64,000 nt of DNA from Cephalotrichum gorgonifer (Eukaryota; Ascomycota; Sordariomycetes; Microascales; Microascaceae), in NCBI GenBank assembly GCA_900312665.1, contig ONZQ02000003.1, forward strand, positions 1,530,986 to 1,594,985, in the 5' to 3' direction. A program made the position numbers and the translations under genes. The notes beneath the pieces are model-generated. The model did no database searches. It saw only the letters and a program-made list of their open reading frames with translations, and was not told where the DNA came from. Shown one piece after another: positions 44,715 through 56,828 of this stretch (positions are counted from its first letter, which is position 1; every line of letters begins with the position of its first letter).

Positions 44715-46160
44715 TTATTTTTCATCATCATCCTCCAAGTAGTGTAGAGCGGAGGGAGATATTTTGGGCCAATGTGGATGGGATGTATGCATCGAGATAG
44801 TTGAGAAATTGAAGTGGGGACTGGCCTATTCTTGTCCCAGCTTGAGTGTGATATTTATTCTTTCTAATTCGAACAAGGCTATATTCGAGCTCCCTACGAG
44901 TGGGCCGGCCCGACCCGACAGGACCGATGGGGTTAAATAATGTACATCCTGTGTTACAAGTAGTGTTACAAGTATGGAGTTGCTTACATGATAGCAGAAA
45001 TGGTATACGGGATGGTTGGCCCCTGCGCTACAAGTATGAGCTGGCATGACGATAGTTCGGCTTCACCTTATGGTGATCCGTATATTAATGAGCCTGCTGA
45101 AGGTCATTCGAGTTCATGGTCGAGATTTCCGACCAGGCATTGCAAGTAGACGTAACACAAACTGACATACGCCTACGCAGCAATATCAGAGCAACGTAGC
45201 TTGCCCGCCGCATCTCAAGGCAGGCACTACTCTGGCTGCTCATTCTACAGGTTAAGATGATATCCTCTTTTATCCCCTTATCAGCAATGTGCTGCACATT
45301 AGCAGGATGAAAGTCAAGAGCTACAAGACTGACACTGCCACGATCTGGGATCGTGGCTGTTACCCCTATTATATAAGCATATAGAGCATCTGATTGATTG
45401 CTAACACAACTTCCAATACTCGATCGTTCAGTCTGGCAGCGAAAGACAGGTGCAGCTGTTATAGATGCTGGATTGGGCAGTTAGTATGACTAGGTGGAAA
45501 CCAGACCCCTAATGTCCGCGAACGGCATGTTCATTGATACCAAAATGGCCTTGGGCAAGTCGGAGAGCTTGGACACCCACCGAGGAAGGTTGCTATTATT
45601 TCATTTGTCAATTTTGGAACGGATTTTTCGCCAATAAACTTCCATTCGCAAACAGTCGTGCGGGGGTGGTAGCACAGATCGCCGTTACCCCGCTATGTCA
45701 AGGGGTGTGTAGTGATTGCGCGATGATAGGAATAGACATGTTTGCGCTAGGATTTGTACAGAATGGTGTTTCCCACATCGCGCGGTTTCCGTCTAAAGGG
45801 AAGCTACGGCGAATACTTCAGGCTATCAGAGAAGGCATAGATGAAAATAATCTATATCGAAGCACGAATGAAACTTTTTTTTTCTTCTTCTCTTCACTTC
45901 CGTCCAATCTTGTGGGGAGTCGAAACATCAGATCGCGGGGTACTCTCGATGTCACAGCTATTTGCTGCGCGCGGGGCTTCACTCCCACGCGTACGGACAC
46001 CGTTACGTAGAGAAGCACTCGTTCGCAAGAAAATTCTGCTATATTTTCTAAAATATTCCGTAGAAGGAAATACCCAATACTCATAACATATCCCTCTTGC
46101 TAAGAACCCCTCATTATAACGTTATAACGTGATGATAATATGATGAACCCTGGTTTTTCA
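44715..46160. other. Intergenic, AT-rich flank of the cold-shock gene
   Basis: A 1.45-kb stretch. One open frame (45534-46010) lacks an ATG start and family likeness, so it is not called. No repeat stands out. Confidence 0.55.
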
Positions 46161-46385
46161 TTACGCGGCCGTCTCAGTCTTGACGTCCGACGCCTGCATG
46201 CGCCCCTTCTGCCCAATCTTGGCCTCGAAGGAGACGGTGGCACCCTCGGCGAGGGTCTTGTAGCCGTCGCTGCGGATCTCCGAGAAGTGGACGAAGAGAT
46301 CGTCGCCGCCCGCGGCGGGGGTGATGAACCCGAAGCCCTTCGCCTCGTCAAACCACTTGACGGTACCGGTCTGGCGCTCAGACAT
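46161..46385 (-). CDS. Bacterial-type cold-shock protein (single CSD, CspA-like)
   Basis: Single exon, 74 aa, ATG at 46385. The whole protein is one cold-shock domain: GTVKWFDEAKGFGFITP contains RNP1 (KGFGFI), and DLFVHFSEI contains RNP2 (LFVHF), followed by EGATVSFEAKIGQKGRMQA. Length and sequence match bacterial CspA proteins, which bind single-stranded RNA or DNA and melt RNA structure in the cold. Such genes are rare in fungi and are usually explained by transfer from bacteria. The gene is intronless and clearly more GC-rich than its flanks. It is probably an RNA chaperone in the cytosol. Confidence 0.95.
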   Translation of the reverse strand: MSERQTGTVKWFDEAKGFGFITPAAGGDDLFVHFSEIRSDGYKTLAEGATVSFEAKIGQKGRMQASDVKTETAA

Positions 46386-47817
46386 CTTGATTGATTTTCT
46401 GATCGCCCCCGTTAGAATCCTGTGCCCAATACTCGCATCTTGCAACGGAGAAAATGCATATTATACGTACTGGTCGGAAAGGAGGAGGAGAGGGTTGGTA
46501 AAATTTCGGTATCTGAGGACAAGCAGCTGTATTTGGAGTGGCGCAAAATTATCAGATGCGTCGTGGAAATGTGCGCGCTTTAAATACCTGCACCATTTAT
46601 GTTTTCATGGTTACGTCATGCTAGAAAAAATGCATGTAAGGTTTCGTGTGTTTACCTCTATAGCGGCTGTAGGCGTTGCTAGATCGATATACCCGGACTG
46701 AAAGCCTGCAGGAGAGCGTACTAGCTTCATCGTGTTCTGGCTGCAGGAATATTCTGAGATGGGCTATGTCAATAAATAATGCGGAGTATGCAGGGGTATG
46801 CAAGTCTCTGGTTCATGACTAATGCACTTGTTGGTGAAACCAAGAGCGGGGTTCCATATGTGACATCTAGAATAGAATTCGAACATCGAGCTCGAACACT
46901 TTTTTTTTTGGCGTTCATGGTTTGCAAGAAGGATAAAAATAATATCGACAGGAGCAAATTGGCCGTGCTATGACGTGGTAGCTAACTCTCTTTGCGCCCC
47001 CGGCCACCCCCTCAAACATATCTCGCCCCTTGATAACCTTTCGCCTCTTGATTACGTGTGCCTCTTGTTCGCTCATCATCACCTGTTTTGCTTGGTGCCT
47101 CTTGATTACTTGTCTCGCCCCTCACTTGCTTGTCGCCTTTTGATTACTTGTCGCCACTTGATTAGATCTGATTGATGGGGTAAGCACCTGGCCTCCCACA
47201 TGCTCTCTGGCCTTCCAAACCCCGCCGTCGTCCTCCCAGTAGCTCGCCAGATGTCATAGTACCGCTTGCTATCGCGGCCAAAGAGCTTCCCGTAAACGAC
47301 GGAGTTCAGTAGTTAGTATTCCAGCGCATATGATGCAGGCAGAGACTTACCATGGAAACAAACATGGATTTCGGGCTTCCGTGGTTAAACCCTCAACTGG
47401 CGCTATCACCTTGAGCCTGACGTGTCTGCCCCGACTAGGGTCAAAGATGCTCGAAGGCCAAGGAGGTCATGAACTTCAATACTGGCCTTGTGACGATGGT
47501 TAATACCGAAATTAGCACTCCAAGATATAAACACCGTTGGGTCGTGATAACCCTTCCGTTAAGCATCACTGGCACTATAGTTTGGTAGCATTCCTCTCTA
47601 TTTGTACTGGGTATAATAAGAGTTAGGCCAATACTCGGCCATACGCCCAGAGCCAAGACCAATATAGTCCAGCCAGAAGCGTCCCCATATTAGTCAGGTT
47701 AACAGCGTCTCATTATAAGCATAACTAACATGGATTTAGGCAACAGGTATTGGAAAAAACATGGCCACCACCTAGACAAAGGGAAATGTGTCAAGACAGT
47801 GGACTCCTCTGCATCCA
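46386..47817. other. Intergenic, cold-shock gene promoter to annexin stop
   Basis: No supportable gene. A degenerate repeat of the text CCTCTTGATTACTTG lies about 47030-47165 (four to five partial copies). Confidence 0.55.
47030..47165. repeat. Degenerate repeat of CGCCTCTTGATTACTTGT
   Basis: Four to five partial copies of a roughly 18-nt unit are irregularly spaced, for example near 47041, 47097, 47136 and 47152. No coding potential seen. Confidence 0.55.
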
Positions 47818-49455
47818 TCACTTCTCCCCAAGCAGAGCAAGGATGACATCCTCAAAGTCCCCGTTGAGCTGGGCCTTCACCGTCCTCCCTACAGTTACCC
47901 CGTACCTCTGCTTATACGCCACCTTGGCCTCATCCAGTCTCGGCCGATCCCAGTAAAGGGTAACGGCGCGATTGACGAGGAGACGATCCTTCCTGTTCAC
48001 CACCGCCTCGTTCAAACGCTGCGCATCCGACCAGGCCCGCCGCTTGGAGGTGTGCAGGATCCGCAGCAGCGCGTCCTCCATGTCGCCCCGGAACTCCTTC
48101 TCGATGACATCCTCCAGGGAGCGGTGGTACTTGCGCTGGTAGGCTTCTGCGAGAGCGTTGATCTGCGAGGCGTTGCTGCTGGTGAATACGTGCGCGACGG
48201 AAATGGCGTTCGCGCCGATGGTGCCCTCCGTCGAGCGCTGGACCTCCGTGACCTTCTGATCAATCTCGTGGGCGATGACGGGGGCCGCGTCCTCGGCGCG
48301 TGTGGCGGCGAGAACCATTGTGTAGAACCTATCGAGGGTGTCGTCGAAATCCTCCTTGATCTCGACAAGAAGGTCCTTACCCTTGATACGCCTGTACTCG
48401 GCCGAAATGGCACGGATATCGGCATTGGAGCGGCACGCGAGCACGTCGAGAACAGCAGCCTCATCCGTACCCATGCGGTTGAGCGCCTTGTCCAGGATAT
48501 GGACGTCGTTCAACAACGGCCCGCGAATGAGGGCCAGTAGCGCTGTCTCCAGGTCACCCCGTGTCTCGCTTTCGATGTCCTTGGCCAGGTCGCGGATGAA
48601 GCGGCTGTTGTAGTCGCGGACGAGCTGTTCCATAGCCCACGGGTTGGCGTACTTGGGGCTCGTGAACACACGGATGAGCGACTTCTCGTCGCAGCCCATG
48701 CCCTTCATGGCCTTGCGGAGTACCTCGACGTCGCTAGAGGTATCGACGCGTTGAACCCAGGCCTTCTGGGCGGGGTCATAGCCCAAGGAGGCAGGGGTCG
48801 GCTGAACGGGTGGTGCGACGCCGTACGGAGGGGCACCTTGCGGCTGCCCAGGCGGCTGCTGCCACTGCTGGTTGGGCGGCTAAGATTGAATCGCATATTA
48901 GGTTCCGTCGTGAGGGCCGTATGGAGATGTCACAGTAAAACTTACAGGAGCGCCATAGGGCTGTTGTTGAGCAGGATAACCCTGTTGCTGAGCGGGATAC
49001 CCTTGTTGTTGAGGGGGATATTGGCCATATCCAGCGGGAGGCTGACCGTACGGCTGCTGGGGCGGCGGATATTGGCCCTGCGGGGGAGGCTGCTGGCCGT
49101 ATTGACCCTGAGGAGGCGGCTGCTGGCCGTATTGACCCTGTGGGGGTGGCTGCTGGCCATATTGCCCGGGTGGCGGTTGCTGGCCGTATTGCCCAGGCGG
49201 CGGCTGCTGGCCGTAGCCCTGCTGTCCATGGGGTTGGGGAGGTGCGCCACCGGGAGGGGGTTGGTATTGGCCGGGAGGAGGCTGTTGCCCCTGTCCCTGC
49301 GGTGGGGCATAGCCGTAGTACGGCTGCTGTTGATAGGGAGGTTGGCCTTGCGGGGGTGGTGACGTCTGGTAAGGGGCTCCAGGGTTCGGCGGTCCCTGCT
49401 GAGGGTATCCGGCAGGGGGCTGCTGGCCGCCGTAGTAGGGTGGTTGACCGCTCAT
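47818..49455 (-). CDS. Annexin with long Pro/Gln/Gly/Tyr-rich N-terminus
   Basis: Two exons, 49455-48946 and 48879-47818, give 523 aa. Residues 1-220 are low complexity, with repeats of GQYGQQPPPQ and QQGYPAQ. The annexin core follows with four repeats: the first around VLRKAMKGMGCDEKSLIRVF, the second with GDLETALLALIRGP and ALNRMGTDEAAVLDVL, the third near FDDTLDRFYTMVLAA, the fourth with GDFEDVILALL at the very C-terminus. This is the usual architecture of filamentous-fungal annexins, which bind acidic phospholipids in a calcium-dependent way at membranes. Some calcium loops deviate from GxGT (GMGC). Housekeeping; not related to the cluster. Confidence 0.95.
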
Positions 49456-50244
49456 TGTTCTATCGTCTTTATACGACCGGAGAATGCTGCTGGCTTTACT
49501 TCGGGTGCTTCGGAAACGAATGAAGCGGACGAAATTCTAGTCTATCGTAGAAAGACACAAGAAGGAAAACATTTCCCGTTCAGGATTGAGCCAAGACCTG
49601 AAATACTTATCGACACAACAAGGCGTGATATGAGAACCTTGAGGCCTCCCCTCCCCCGCCCGCTAGCCCCGCAGTTGCTAGTGGTGCACAAAGTTGGGTG
49701 GGCTCATATTATTAGTTGCATGGAGCGTTACAAGCACACTCGAACCGCGCACAGCGTGGCTGTGTCTTCCTTCAGCCCCTCGGAAGTGGAGCACTGCCTC
49801 CGCATGTCATGCAGGTTGGGCTATTGGGATCAGCAGCTAGAGTGGGGGAGCTTAAAAACTAAGCTTGTCCTCAAGCGAGTTTGATTGGCTAAATCATTCC
49901 CAAGAGACGAGATTACTATCGGGGAAATATTGCGCGCATTATTCAGGAGAGAGACTAGGCTATAGTACCATGAGGCTACACTTTATTGAGGCTAGGTTAG
50001 GTGTGATCGTGTCCTGCATACCTACTAGTATCAGCATCTCGTGGAAGTGAAACAAGGCATGCCTCCTCGTCGCTTCCTACTCCGTCATCCCCTCCTCTCA
50101 AGTTTGGCTTGTATCTCTCCTCACATATAAGACCGGCATGCCGTACATGATTGATTCCATGATCAATTTATTATTAATTCCACGCTATGAATCTATCCTT
50201 TTGAAATCATAAGACTTAAAACGCCAGAAAGAAAATCGCCATCT
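49456..50244. other. Intergenic, annexin promoter to dioxygenase stop
   Basis: No supportable gene in 789 nt. Confidence 0.6.
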
Positions 50245-51592
50245 CTACTCGGCGTCGAGAGGTGCCCTGGGCGCCTTGTTGTCCACCTGGATGCCTCCCC
50301 TCTTCTTCTCGTGGCTGTCGGGCATCGGGAGAGCCCAGCCGCCCTCACCTTCGGGAGTAGAGAGCCACAGCCGTAGCAGATGTCGACGCGGGGCGGGAGG
50401 AGCGAAGTCTAGCATCTGTTAGCCCAAATATCTCTTGAAAAAAAGTCCTCTGGCTCGATGCTCACCTTTGTACGCCGTCCGTGCGTGGAGGAGATGCGAG
50501 TTGCTAACGAACTGGATGTCTCCCACCTCCAGCACCATGTGTAGCGCCAGCCGCTGCGCCGTCTGGTCCAGAATCAGCGCCGCACGCTCCTGCTCCGGCG
50601 ACAGGGCCGGAATGATGCCAGCATCAGAGAACCTCTTCAGCGAGCGGATGTAATACGGATCCCACTTTGTGTACACCCTGCCCTTGCCACCATTCTCGAT
50701 ATAGACAATCGGCTGCCGTGTGAACTCCTCCTGGCCCACCGACACCTCTCCCTTCCTATCGAAGTACCATATCGGCTTTGTGAGAAGCTCGGCAACATCC
50801 GGGTGCTCCTCCTGCAGCGTGTTCCACAGGTTATGCGAGCTAACGATGTCACTTTCCCCACCCTCAGCCGCGCGGTGTACGCAGAGCAGGCCGACAACGT
50901 CGCCGTCGTCGGTATGGAAGAACTGCCGGGCCGCCGTGCGGTAGATGCGCACCTTGTGGATCTGCGTCGGGTCGTCGCCGACATCCTTGACGTGGCCGAG
51001 CACGTGGCCGAGGCCGTTCTGGGAGACGAAGTAGCCGATGTGGGTGCCAAGTCCCATATAGGCTACGGCGGTCTTGTGGGGGCCCCATTCCACGGCGGGG
51101 AAGCGCTTGAAGAGGAGGAAACCCTTGCCGTTAAGTAGGTCCTCGCGAAGGTCGGCGAGGAGTGGGCTTAGCTTCGGCAGGGGGAAGAGCTCCTGAAAGG
51201 GCGGACAAAGAAAATGCATTAGCAACCGCGGTCTATTGGCTTTGATAGGTTTAGTAGTATTGGGACTGTAGGAGTTGACAAACCTTTGAGATGCCCTCCA
51301 ACGCCGTTCCACTAGCGATGAAGGCATCGGCGGTCTGCCCTAGCTCCTCGATCTCTTCGTCCGTGAGTGGATGGGTCCACGCTTCCGGCTTAGTCTCAAA
51401 GTCTTCCTTCTTCCAGGCGGTGGGGCCTGTGATCCGTGTGGGGAACTCGGAGTACGGCTTCAGCGCATCGTACAGCGGGGGGTGCTGGCCCGAGGTCCTG
51501 ATACCATCGGGGAATATGTCCCGGGGTGCATGATCATTTTTCGACCTGATCTGCGAAGCAGGGATGTCGTCAAAGGTCAGAGCAGGGGCCAT
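50245..51592 (-). CDS. TauD/TfdA-type Fe(II)/2-oxoglutarate dioxygenase
   Basis: Three exons, 51592-51284, 51192-50466 and 50408-50245, give 399 aa. I chose the ATG at 51592 (MAPALTFDD); an upstream in-frame ATG at 51724 would add 44 residues without family likeness. The iron ligands are HTD in ARQFFHTDDGDVVGLLC and the distal His in NSHLLHARTAYKD. The 2-oxoglutarate-binding Arg is in RRHLLRLWLS, supplied by the third exon. Fungal members of this group act on sulfonates, amines or unknown acids; the substrate cannot be read here. There is no sign of linkage to the PKS cluster. Confidence 0.9.
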
Positions 51593-52607
51593 TTTGGTCG
51601 TTCGTGAACAGGGGTTGTAGGCAATGTGATTAGAAAAGCGTGTGCAGCGTGGGATTGGATTGTATAGCAAGCCACTTTCGCCGGATTGGGAACTGCTCGA
51701 GGTTGAGGCAGTATATATAGGCATAGGCCGGGTTCGATGTCTGAATCGCTTGTTTTATCTGCTTTATGTCTATCATGTTTATTGCCGAGCTCGCTAGAGT
51801 ATATGATCACTAACTGCGGGGTTGTGATGGCGTGCTTCGGCTATCGTTAAGCCAAGGACAAACACTTGTACAACGTCAGCCCATAAATCAATTGCGCGAT
51901 CACTTTTACTCACCCAGAAGCCCCACTAAACTCCTTCTTTCGGGTGAACAAGCACTACATTGTATGATGATGACCGGAGTAGTTGGGCATCCAAGGTGTA
52001 ACATGTGGGGCAGTCCGGCAGCGGTACAAACTCGTCGCGTTTGGACCAGTAATACTCGGTTCTAGCTTTACAAATACACGCAAGTGCATCCATGTAGTTG
52101 CCGCTGACAGCTGTTGGTAATCTTCGCTTGACGTTGTCTGGACTTGATCGACAGGGATACTTACACATGTTGAGTAATCTGTCGATTGCCGAGATAGTGT
52201 CGCCGGCTCTGCAAGCACCGCCAAAGTGCCCAACCGTCGGTGCAACTACCCCACAATTTATCCGGGAGGTAATGTATTACTCTACATTCCATAGGAATGT
52301 TAATGGAAGCTGGGTTATACCGAGCACTAGGGCCGATTGATAGTTGTGTTTATATAATCTCGTGTCCAGTTGCATTGCATTACATGCGGAGATGTAGCAA
52401 TGAGGCTGTCATTGGTCAAAGCTGACGAGAACGCTTTCAGCCGACGTCACATCATGTGTACATAGAAGAATACGACTTGTTAACCAGTGCAGATAATTGT
52501 GTTTCTTTCACGACTATTTAGTTGTTCAAACAATCACTACTCAAAATTAATGCCCCAAGATATAGATTGAAGTAAACAAATCCACCCCCTCAGGTTCGTG
52601 TTCACGC
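51593..52607. other. Intergenic, dioxygenase promoter to permease stop
   Basis: No supportable gene or repeat in about 1.0 kb. Confidence 0.6.
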
Positions 52608-54458
52608 CTAGAAGCTCTTCAGCAAACGCCTCCACCACGGCAAATGGCTGAGGTCCAAGGCCCCCGTCGCGGTCTCCTTGAGCCCCTCCAAATCCCTCCT
52701 CCTCCCAGCCTGCAGATCAATCTCCTCCAAGGCCCAAATCTTCGTCTTGAAGACGAACTTGTACACCAGGTAAATTATGACGAAGAGAGGAAGTAGGATA
52801 TACGCGTCCACGAACTTCCCTGCGTGGAAGGGCGCGAACGTCGACCACCCCTGGACGAAGGCAAGGAAGACGTTTGCAAAGAGCCCGAAGTAGGCGTTGT
52901 AAGGGTACCACTTGGCTTGGAAGGGCAGCTCCTCGGGTGAGTGGCCCTGGGCCGCCCAGGCACTACGGAAGCGGATGTGCGTGAAGGAGATGGACCCCCA
53001 GACGAGGAACGTCGACACGCCGCTGAGGTTGACGATGTAGCTATACGCCGCCGCCGCGCCCGTGCTCACGTTCATCATGGAGAGGGCGCCGAAGAGATTC
53101 GTGAAGATGATGGCGGGGATGGGGACGCCGCGCTTGTCCGTCCAGCCCAGGAACCGCGGCGCCTTGCCGTCCTGCGCCATGAAGAGGATGGTGCGCGACC
53201 CGATGTAGATGGACGAGTTGATGGCCGAGATGCATGTGACGAAGATAAAGGCGTTGATCAGGTGGACACCGCCCTGCCACCCGGCGTTCTGGATGGCGAT
53301 GGACATGGGGCTCTTTACGGCCCCGCCACCGGTGACGAGCTCGTCGGCGTTCGAGGGGCAGGTGAGGCCGAAGAAGATTGCGGACCCCATGTAGACGAAG
53401 ATGATGCGCCAGAGGACCTGGCGGATGGCGAGGGGCACTGCGTAACCGGGGTTCTTGGTCTCGGTGGCCGCGACGGCGACGGACTCGACGCCCGCGTAGA
53501 AGGTGGAGCAGAAGACGAAGACGGTAGCAACGCCCCGGAAGCCGTTGGCGAAGGCGCCTGGATCTCTCCAGTACTCGCTCCCGAGAGCATCTACGCCGGG
53601 GATTCCTCCTCCAACATAGCTATATGAACCAATACCATTAGTTTCTTATCTTTCACTTTGTCGTAGTTGCCGTTGGGGTTAAAAGTGAGGCGAAACACAT
53701 ACATGATGGAGAACAGGAAGAACGCAACGAGACCGACCAGCTTCAGAAGAGCCAGCCAGAACTCGGCTTCGCCGAAAGTCTCAACACCCAATAGTTGGAA
53801 ACCTAAGAAGGCAACCTAGAACAAGGCACGGTGGGTCAGCTATAAGATCTGGTAATAACCCCCATCGATTAGGGAAGTATAAGGGACAGGACTAAAGTGA
53901 CAAAAGTTTCTTACCCAAAAGATCAAGAAGTACCCCCAGACTGGGACCTGGGGCCCCCAGAGAGTGAAGATACTAGAGATGACATTATACTCGTTGGCCA
54001 GCACGCAGAACCAGATGATGTAGTAGTTCCAGCCCACGGCGACGCCAAAGGCCTTGTCGACGAACCGGTCCGCAAGGCCGGTGAATGCGCCCCCACTCGG
54101 ATACAGGGTGGTCAATTCTCCCAGGCTCTGCATGACGCTATATAGTGGATTGCAGTTAGTAACACAAGTGGCTGAAAATGACACGATGAGGCGGGTCTTA
54201 CCTAAAAGCGATAATCCCGATTGTCCCGAACCCGATGATCAGCGACGCCGGCCCGCCACTGGCCAACGCGCCTCCCGAGCCGATCAAAAGTCCCGGACCG
54301 ATGATGCCGGCCAGGGCCATCATGCTCAGGTGGCGGGTCTTCAGCCCGCGCTTGACCCCGGTCTCGGGGTCGATGAGCTTGAAGTCATCGGCATGGCTGT
54401 CGCTATCCGATGGCCCCTCACCCGCGGGGGGCGTGAAGCTCTTTGGTGGGTCAAGCAT
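52608..54458 (-). CDS. Amino-acid permease, YAT family (APC superfamily)
   Basis: Four exons, 54458-54202, 54137-53915, 53815-53697 and 53619-52608, give 536 aa. LKTRHLSMMALAGIIGPGLL with GSG is the family's first-helix signature, and SLGELTTLYPSGGAF gives helix 2. EYWRDPGAF precedes helix 6. About twelve hydrophobic helices follow the expected spacing, and the tail is cytosolic and basic. It imports amino acids across the plasma membrane; specificity is unknown. The third intron is the weakest call: it needs donor GTTTCG at 53696, though both sides read in frame (FSIMYVYVGGGIPG). Confidence 0.9.
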
Positions 54459-56548
54459 CGTTCACGTCGCGTCTCGTTGCGTGTCCGGATGTTGATTTGC
54501 GAGTGTTTAGAAGAGGGGAAGGGTATTGGGATGAGTACAAGTTACACCAAAAAAAGTAAAGCTCGCAAACTCTCTTTGCTCCCCAGACTGTGTGTGGGTG
54601 GCGCGGGCGCGTTTTAGGAGGGGAGTCCGGTGGAATGGATCGGTTCAGGAGGATGCGACTGCAAGGTCCCGGTACGACACCAACGAGGGAAGCAAAAAAA
54701 GAAGGAATGGGGAGTGTAAGCAGTTTTCACCCGGCGCGCGGAGAAAAGGGGATCTATCTCCGTTTTTTGTGGATTCCTTCTTCTTTTCTCGGCTGTACTT
54801 CGTGTAGACTATAAGCTACGGCGTTAGACTGCAAATGCAAATTGCGGATACCGAAGGCCTCCCAGGATACTTGTACTCATAGTACGGAGTGTTGCGCACT
54901 GATTCCCCTCCCCCCACCCTTTACAACCCTCCATGGGACAAATAGGGCCAGAAACTGGAGAATATGGTCAGAAGGAATGACGGGGGACGGGCGGTCGATG
55001 GCGCAATCGCACCCTTGTAGGCCTGGCCATTGGGTTCTGACGCAGTCGACCCCACGAACAGCCCTGGTAGACGGGGGTATAGCGCGTGGGAGAATATGGT
55101 CTAGTCCAGATCCGTCCTAGCTTCGCCAAGCGAATTTGGTGGCGGGATGACGATCAGGGCCATTTCCATGGATAAAACTCTGCATTGGGTTTGGTTAGTT
55201 TATATTGCAGGGGACACTAGAAACTCGAGTCTTGAACCCAGGCACCACTACTCCGTACTTCTCGCCTTGCCGTTAGTCTACTCCGTAGCTTCGTTGAAGA
55301 AGGAAGAAAGGGCAAGAAGAATAGGAAGAAGGAGGGACGGATGAAAGAAAAGGGGAGAAAAGAAGCCGCGGACTCTACCTGTAAATCTATAATCCGCGCC
55401 TAAGCATCTACTTCTACGTATGTAATTAATTCTTGCTTTGAACTGTTCGAATATGGATACCCCCACATTGTTTCGTCGTCATCGTGGAGAACTCAGCTCC
55501 GTTTGCCAAGACATGCACACGAGAACTAATATTACACGGCGCCGACGCGAGGCAAGAACCAATATATTAGTAGAAGCCTGTCGCATGACCCTCCTCAGCA
55601 ACCTAAGATACCATTTTCTTCCCATCGCAGCTAGCGGGGCCGAAAATAGAAGGGCGGACTCCCGTTTGGGTTGGGACTAATATTACCTCTCGTGGGGCTG
55701 GTTTGTTTCGTCTTGGCGTAGGGCTAAGGGCGGATAAGGGCGAGGAACCGGTGGTGCCCCATAATGGCACGCTCCGTGCGGCACTCTACTGCCGCCAAAT
55801 ATTAAGATTATAACGTGCTGAGTAGATTCGTCATTCTGCTTAGCGGTCCAGTCGCTTCGGATGTGGACGACGGACAACTAAGAGACTACCATGCACACAC
55901 TAAGTAACTTACCTTACATGAAAGGTACTGCCTATTTGGAATGGCCTGCCTGGCGCGCCTCTCGTTGGCTAATCTTGACGCCCTATGAAGGCTTGCTCTC
56001 ATGACATATTGTTCTCCTCGGATAAAAATGGAGAGCCAGACCAGGATTAGTTCCAACCCAGTGAACCCATGACCACGTATATTATGTATCACAGCCACGT
56101 AGTATCAAGCATAAGCAAGGTCCGATAGGACCTACATTCCACCTTTGTCACCCCCTTCTCAACCAGCTACTTTAAGTCCTAAACCTGTTAACCTCCCTTG
56201 GGCAAGAAGGCTCAGACAACCTACAGTCAGTCTCAGACCAGGCGACTGACAACTTCTTGGAGTTGTGTCCGGAAATCACAGGATTATATCATCATGAGGC
56301 AAGGGAGGTTAAGGTAAAGTAGTATTACGTCGCACGATGGAGTAAGAAGCACCAAGGTGATAGCCCGTGAACCAAGCTACATTCTGCTAATTTCTCCTCC
56401 TTTGTTGCTAGATGCATTCTACCCGATTCTCATCTCGTATCCCATACTATCGTGGGCTCCGCTGTTGAAGGGAAGCCCAAGTGGTGCCCGTGTCGCTCAG
56501 CAATGGTACTTGACCTTGCATTGTTTCTTCTCAAGAGTTAGCTCCGCA
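54459..56548. other. Intergenic, 2.1 kb without a supportable gene
   Basis: It contains the permease promoter at its left end. Short open frames on both strands have no family likeness and no consistent splicing. Nothing else stands out. Confidence 0.55.
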
Positions 56549-56828
56549 TCACAATATAGGTGGGTAGGGTCGATGTAGGTAAATACTCACACACCAATGC
56601 TGGCAATTCCCAGAGCAGCACTGTTCATCTATCATGTCAACTACTCTTCTTGTCATAACGCTCCACAGTCTACTATTCCGGTGTATACGCTGCACTTACG
56701 CCATATTTCTTGCAAGAGGACGGGAGACAGGACGAACTGTCAAGGGAGACATCGCCGTCGGAGGCAGGGTTGGGACCTGCCATCACGATGGCGGCGGAGA
56801 GGATGGCGAGGATGTAGGAAAACTGCAT
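56549..56828 (-). CDS. Tiny secreted six-cysteine peptide (knottin-like framework), hypothetical
   Basis: Two exons, 56828-56700 and 56620-56549, give about 66 aa. MQFSYILAILSAAIVMAG is a strong signal peptide. The mature part has six Cys in the order C-x4-C-x4-CC-x3-C-x3-C (CLPSSC, then GCCSGNC and QHWC). The third to sixth Cys come only after splicing GTAAGT to an acceptor at 56621. This C-C-CC-C-C order is that of inhibitor-cystine-knot peptides. I recognise no family, and the 3' end is uncertain because another donor (GTGAGT) lies right after the sixth Cys. It could be an effector-like or antimicrobial secreted peptide; that is inference. Confidence 0.5.

Noticed and set aside
45534..46010. 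158-residue open frame
   Set aside because: No ATG start, no family likeness, AT-rich surroundings.
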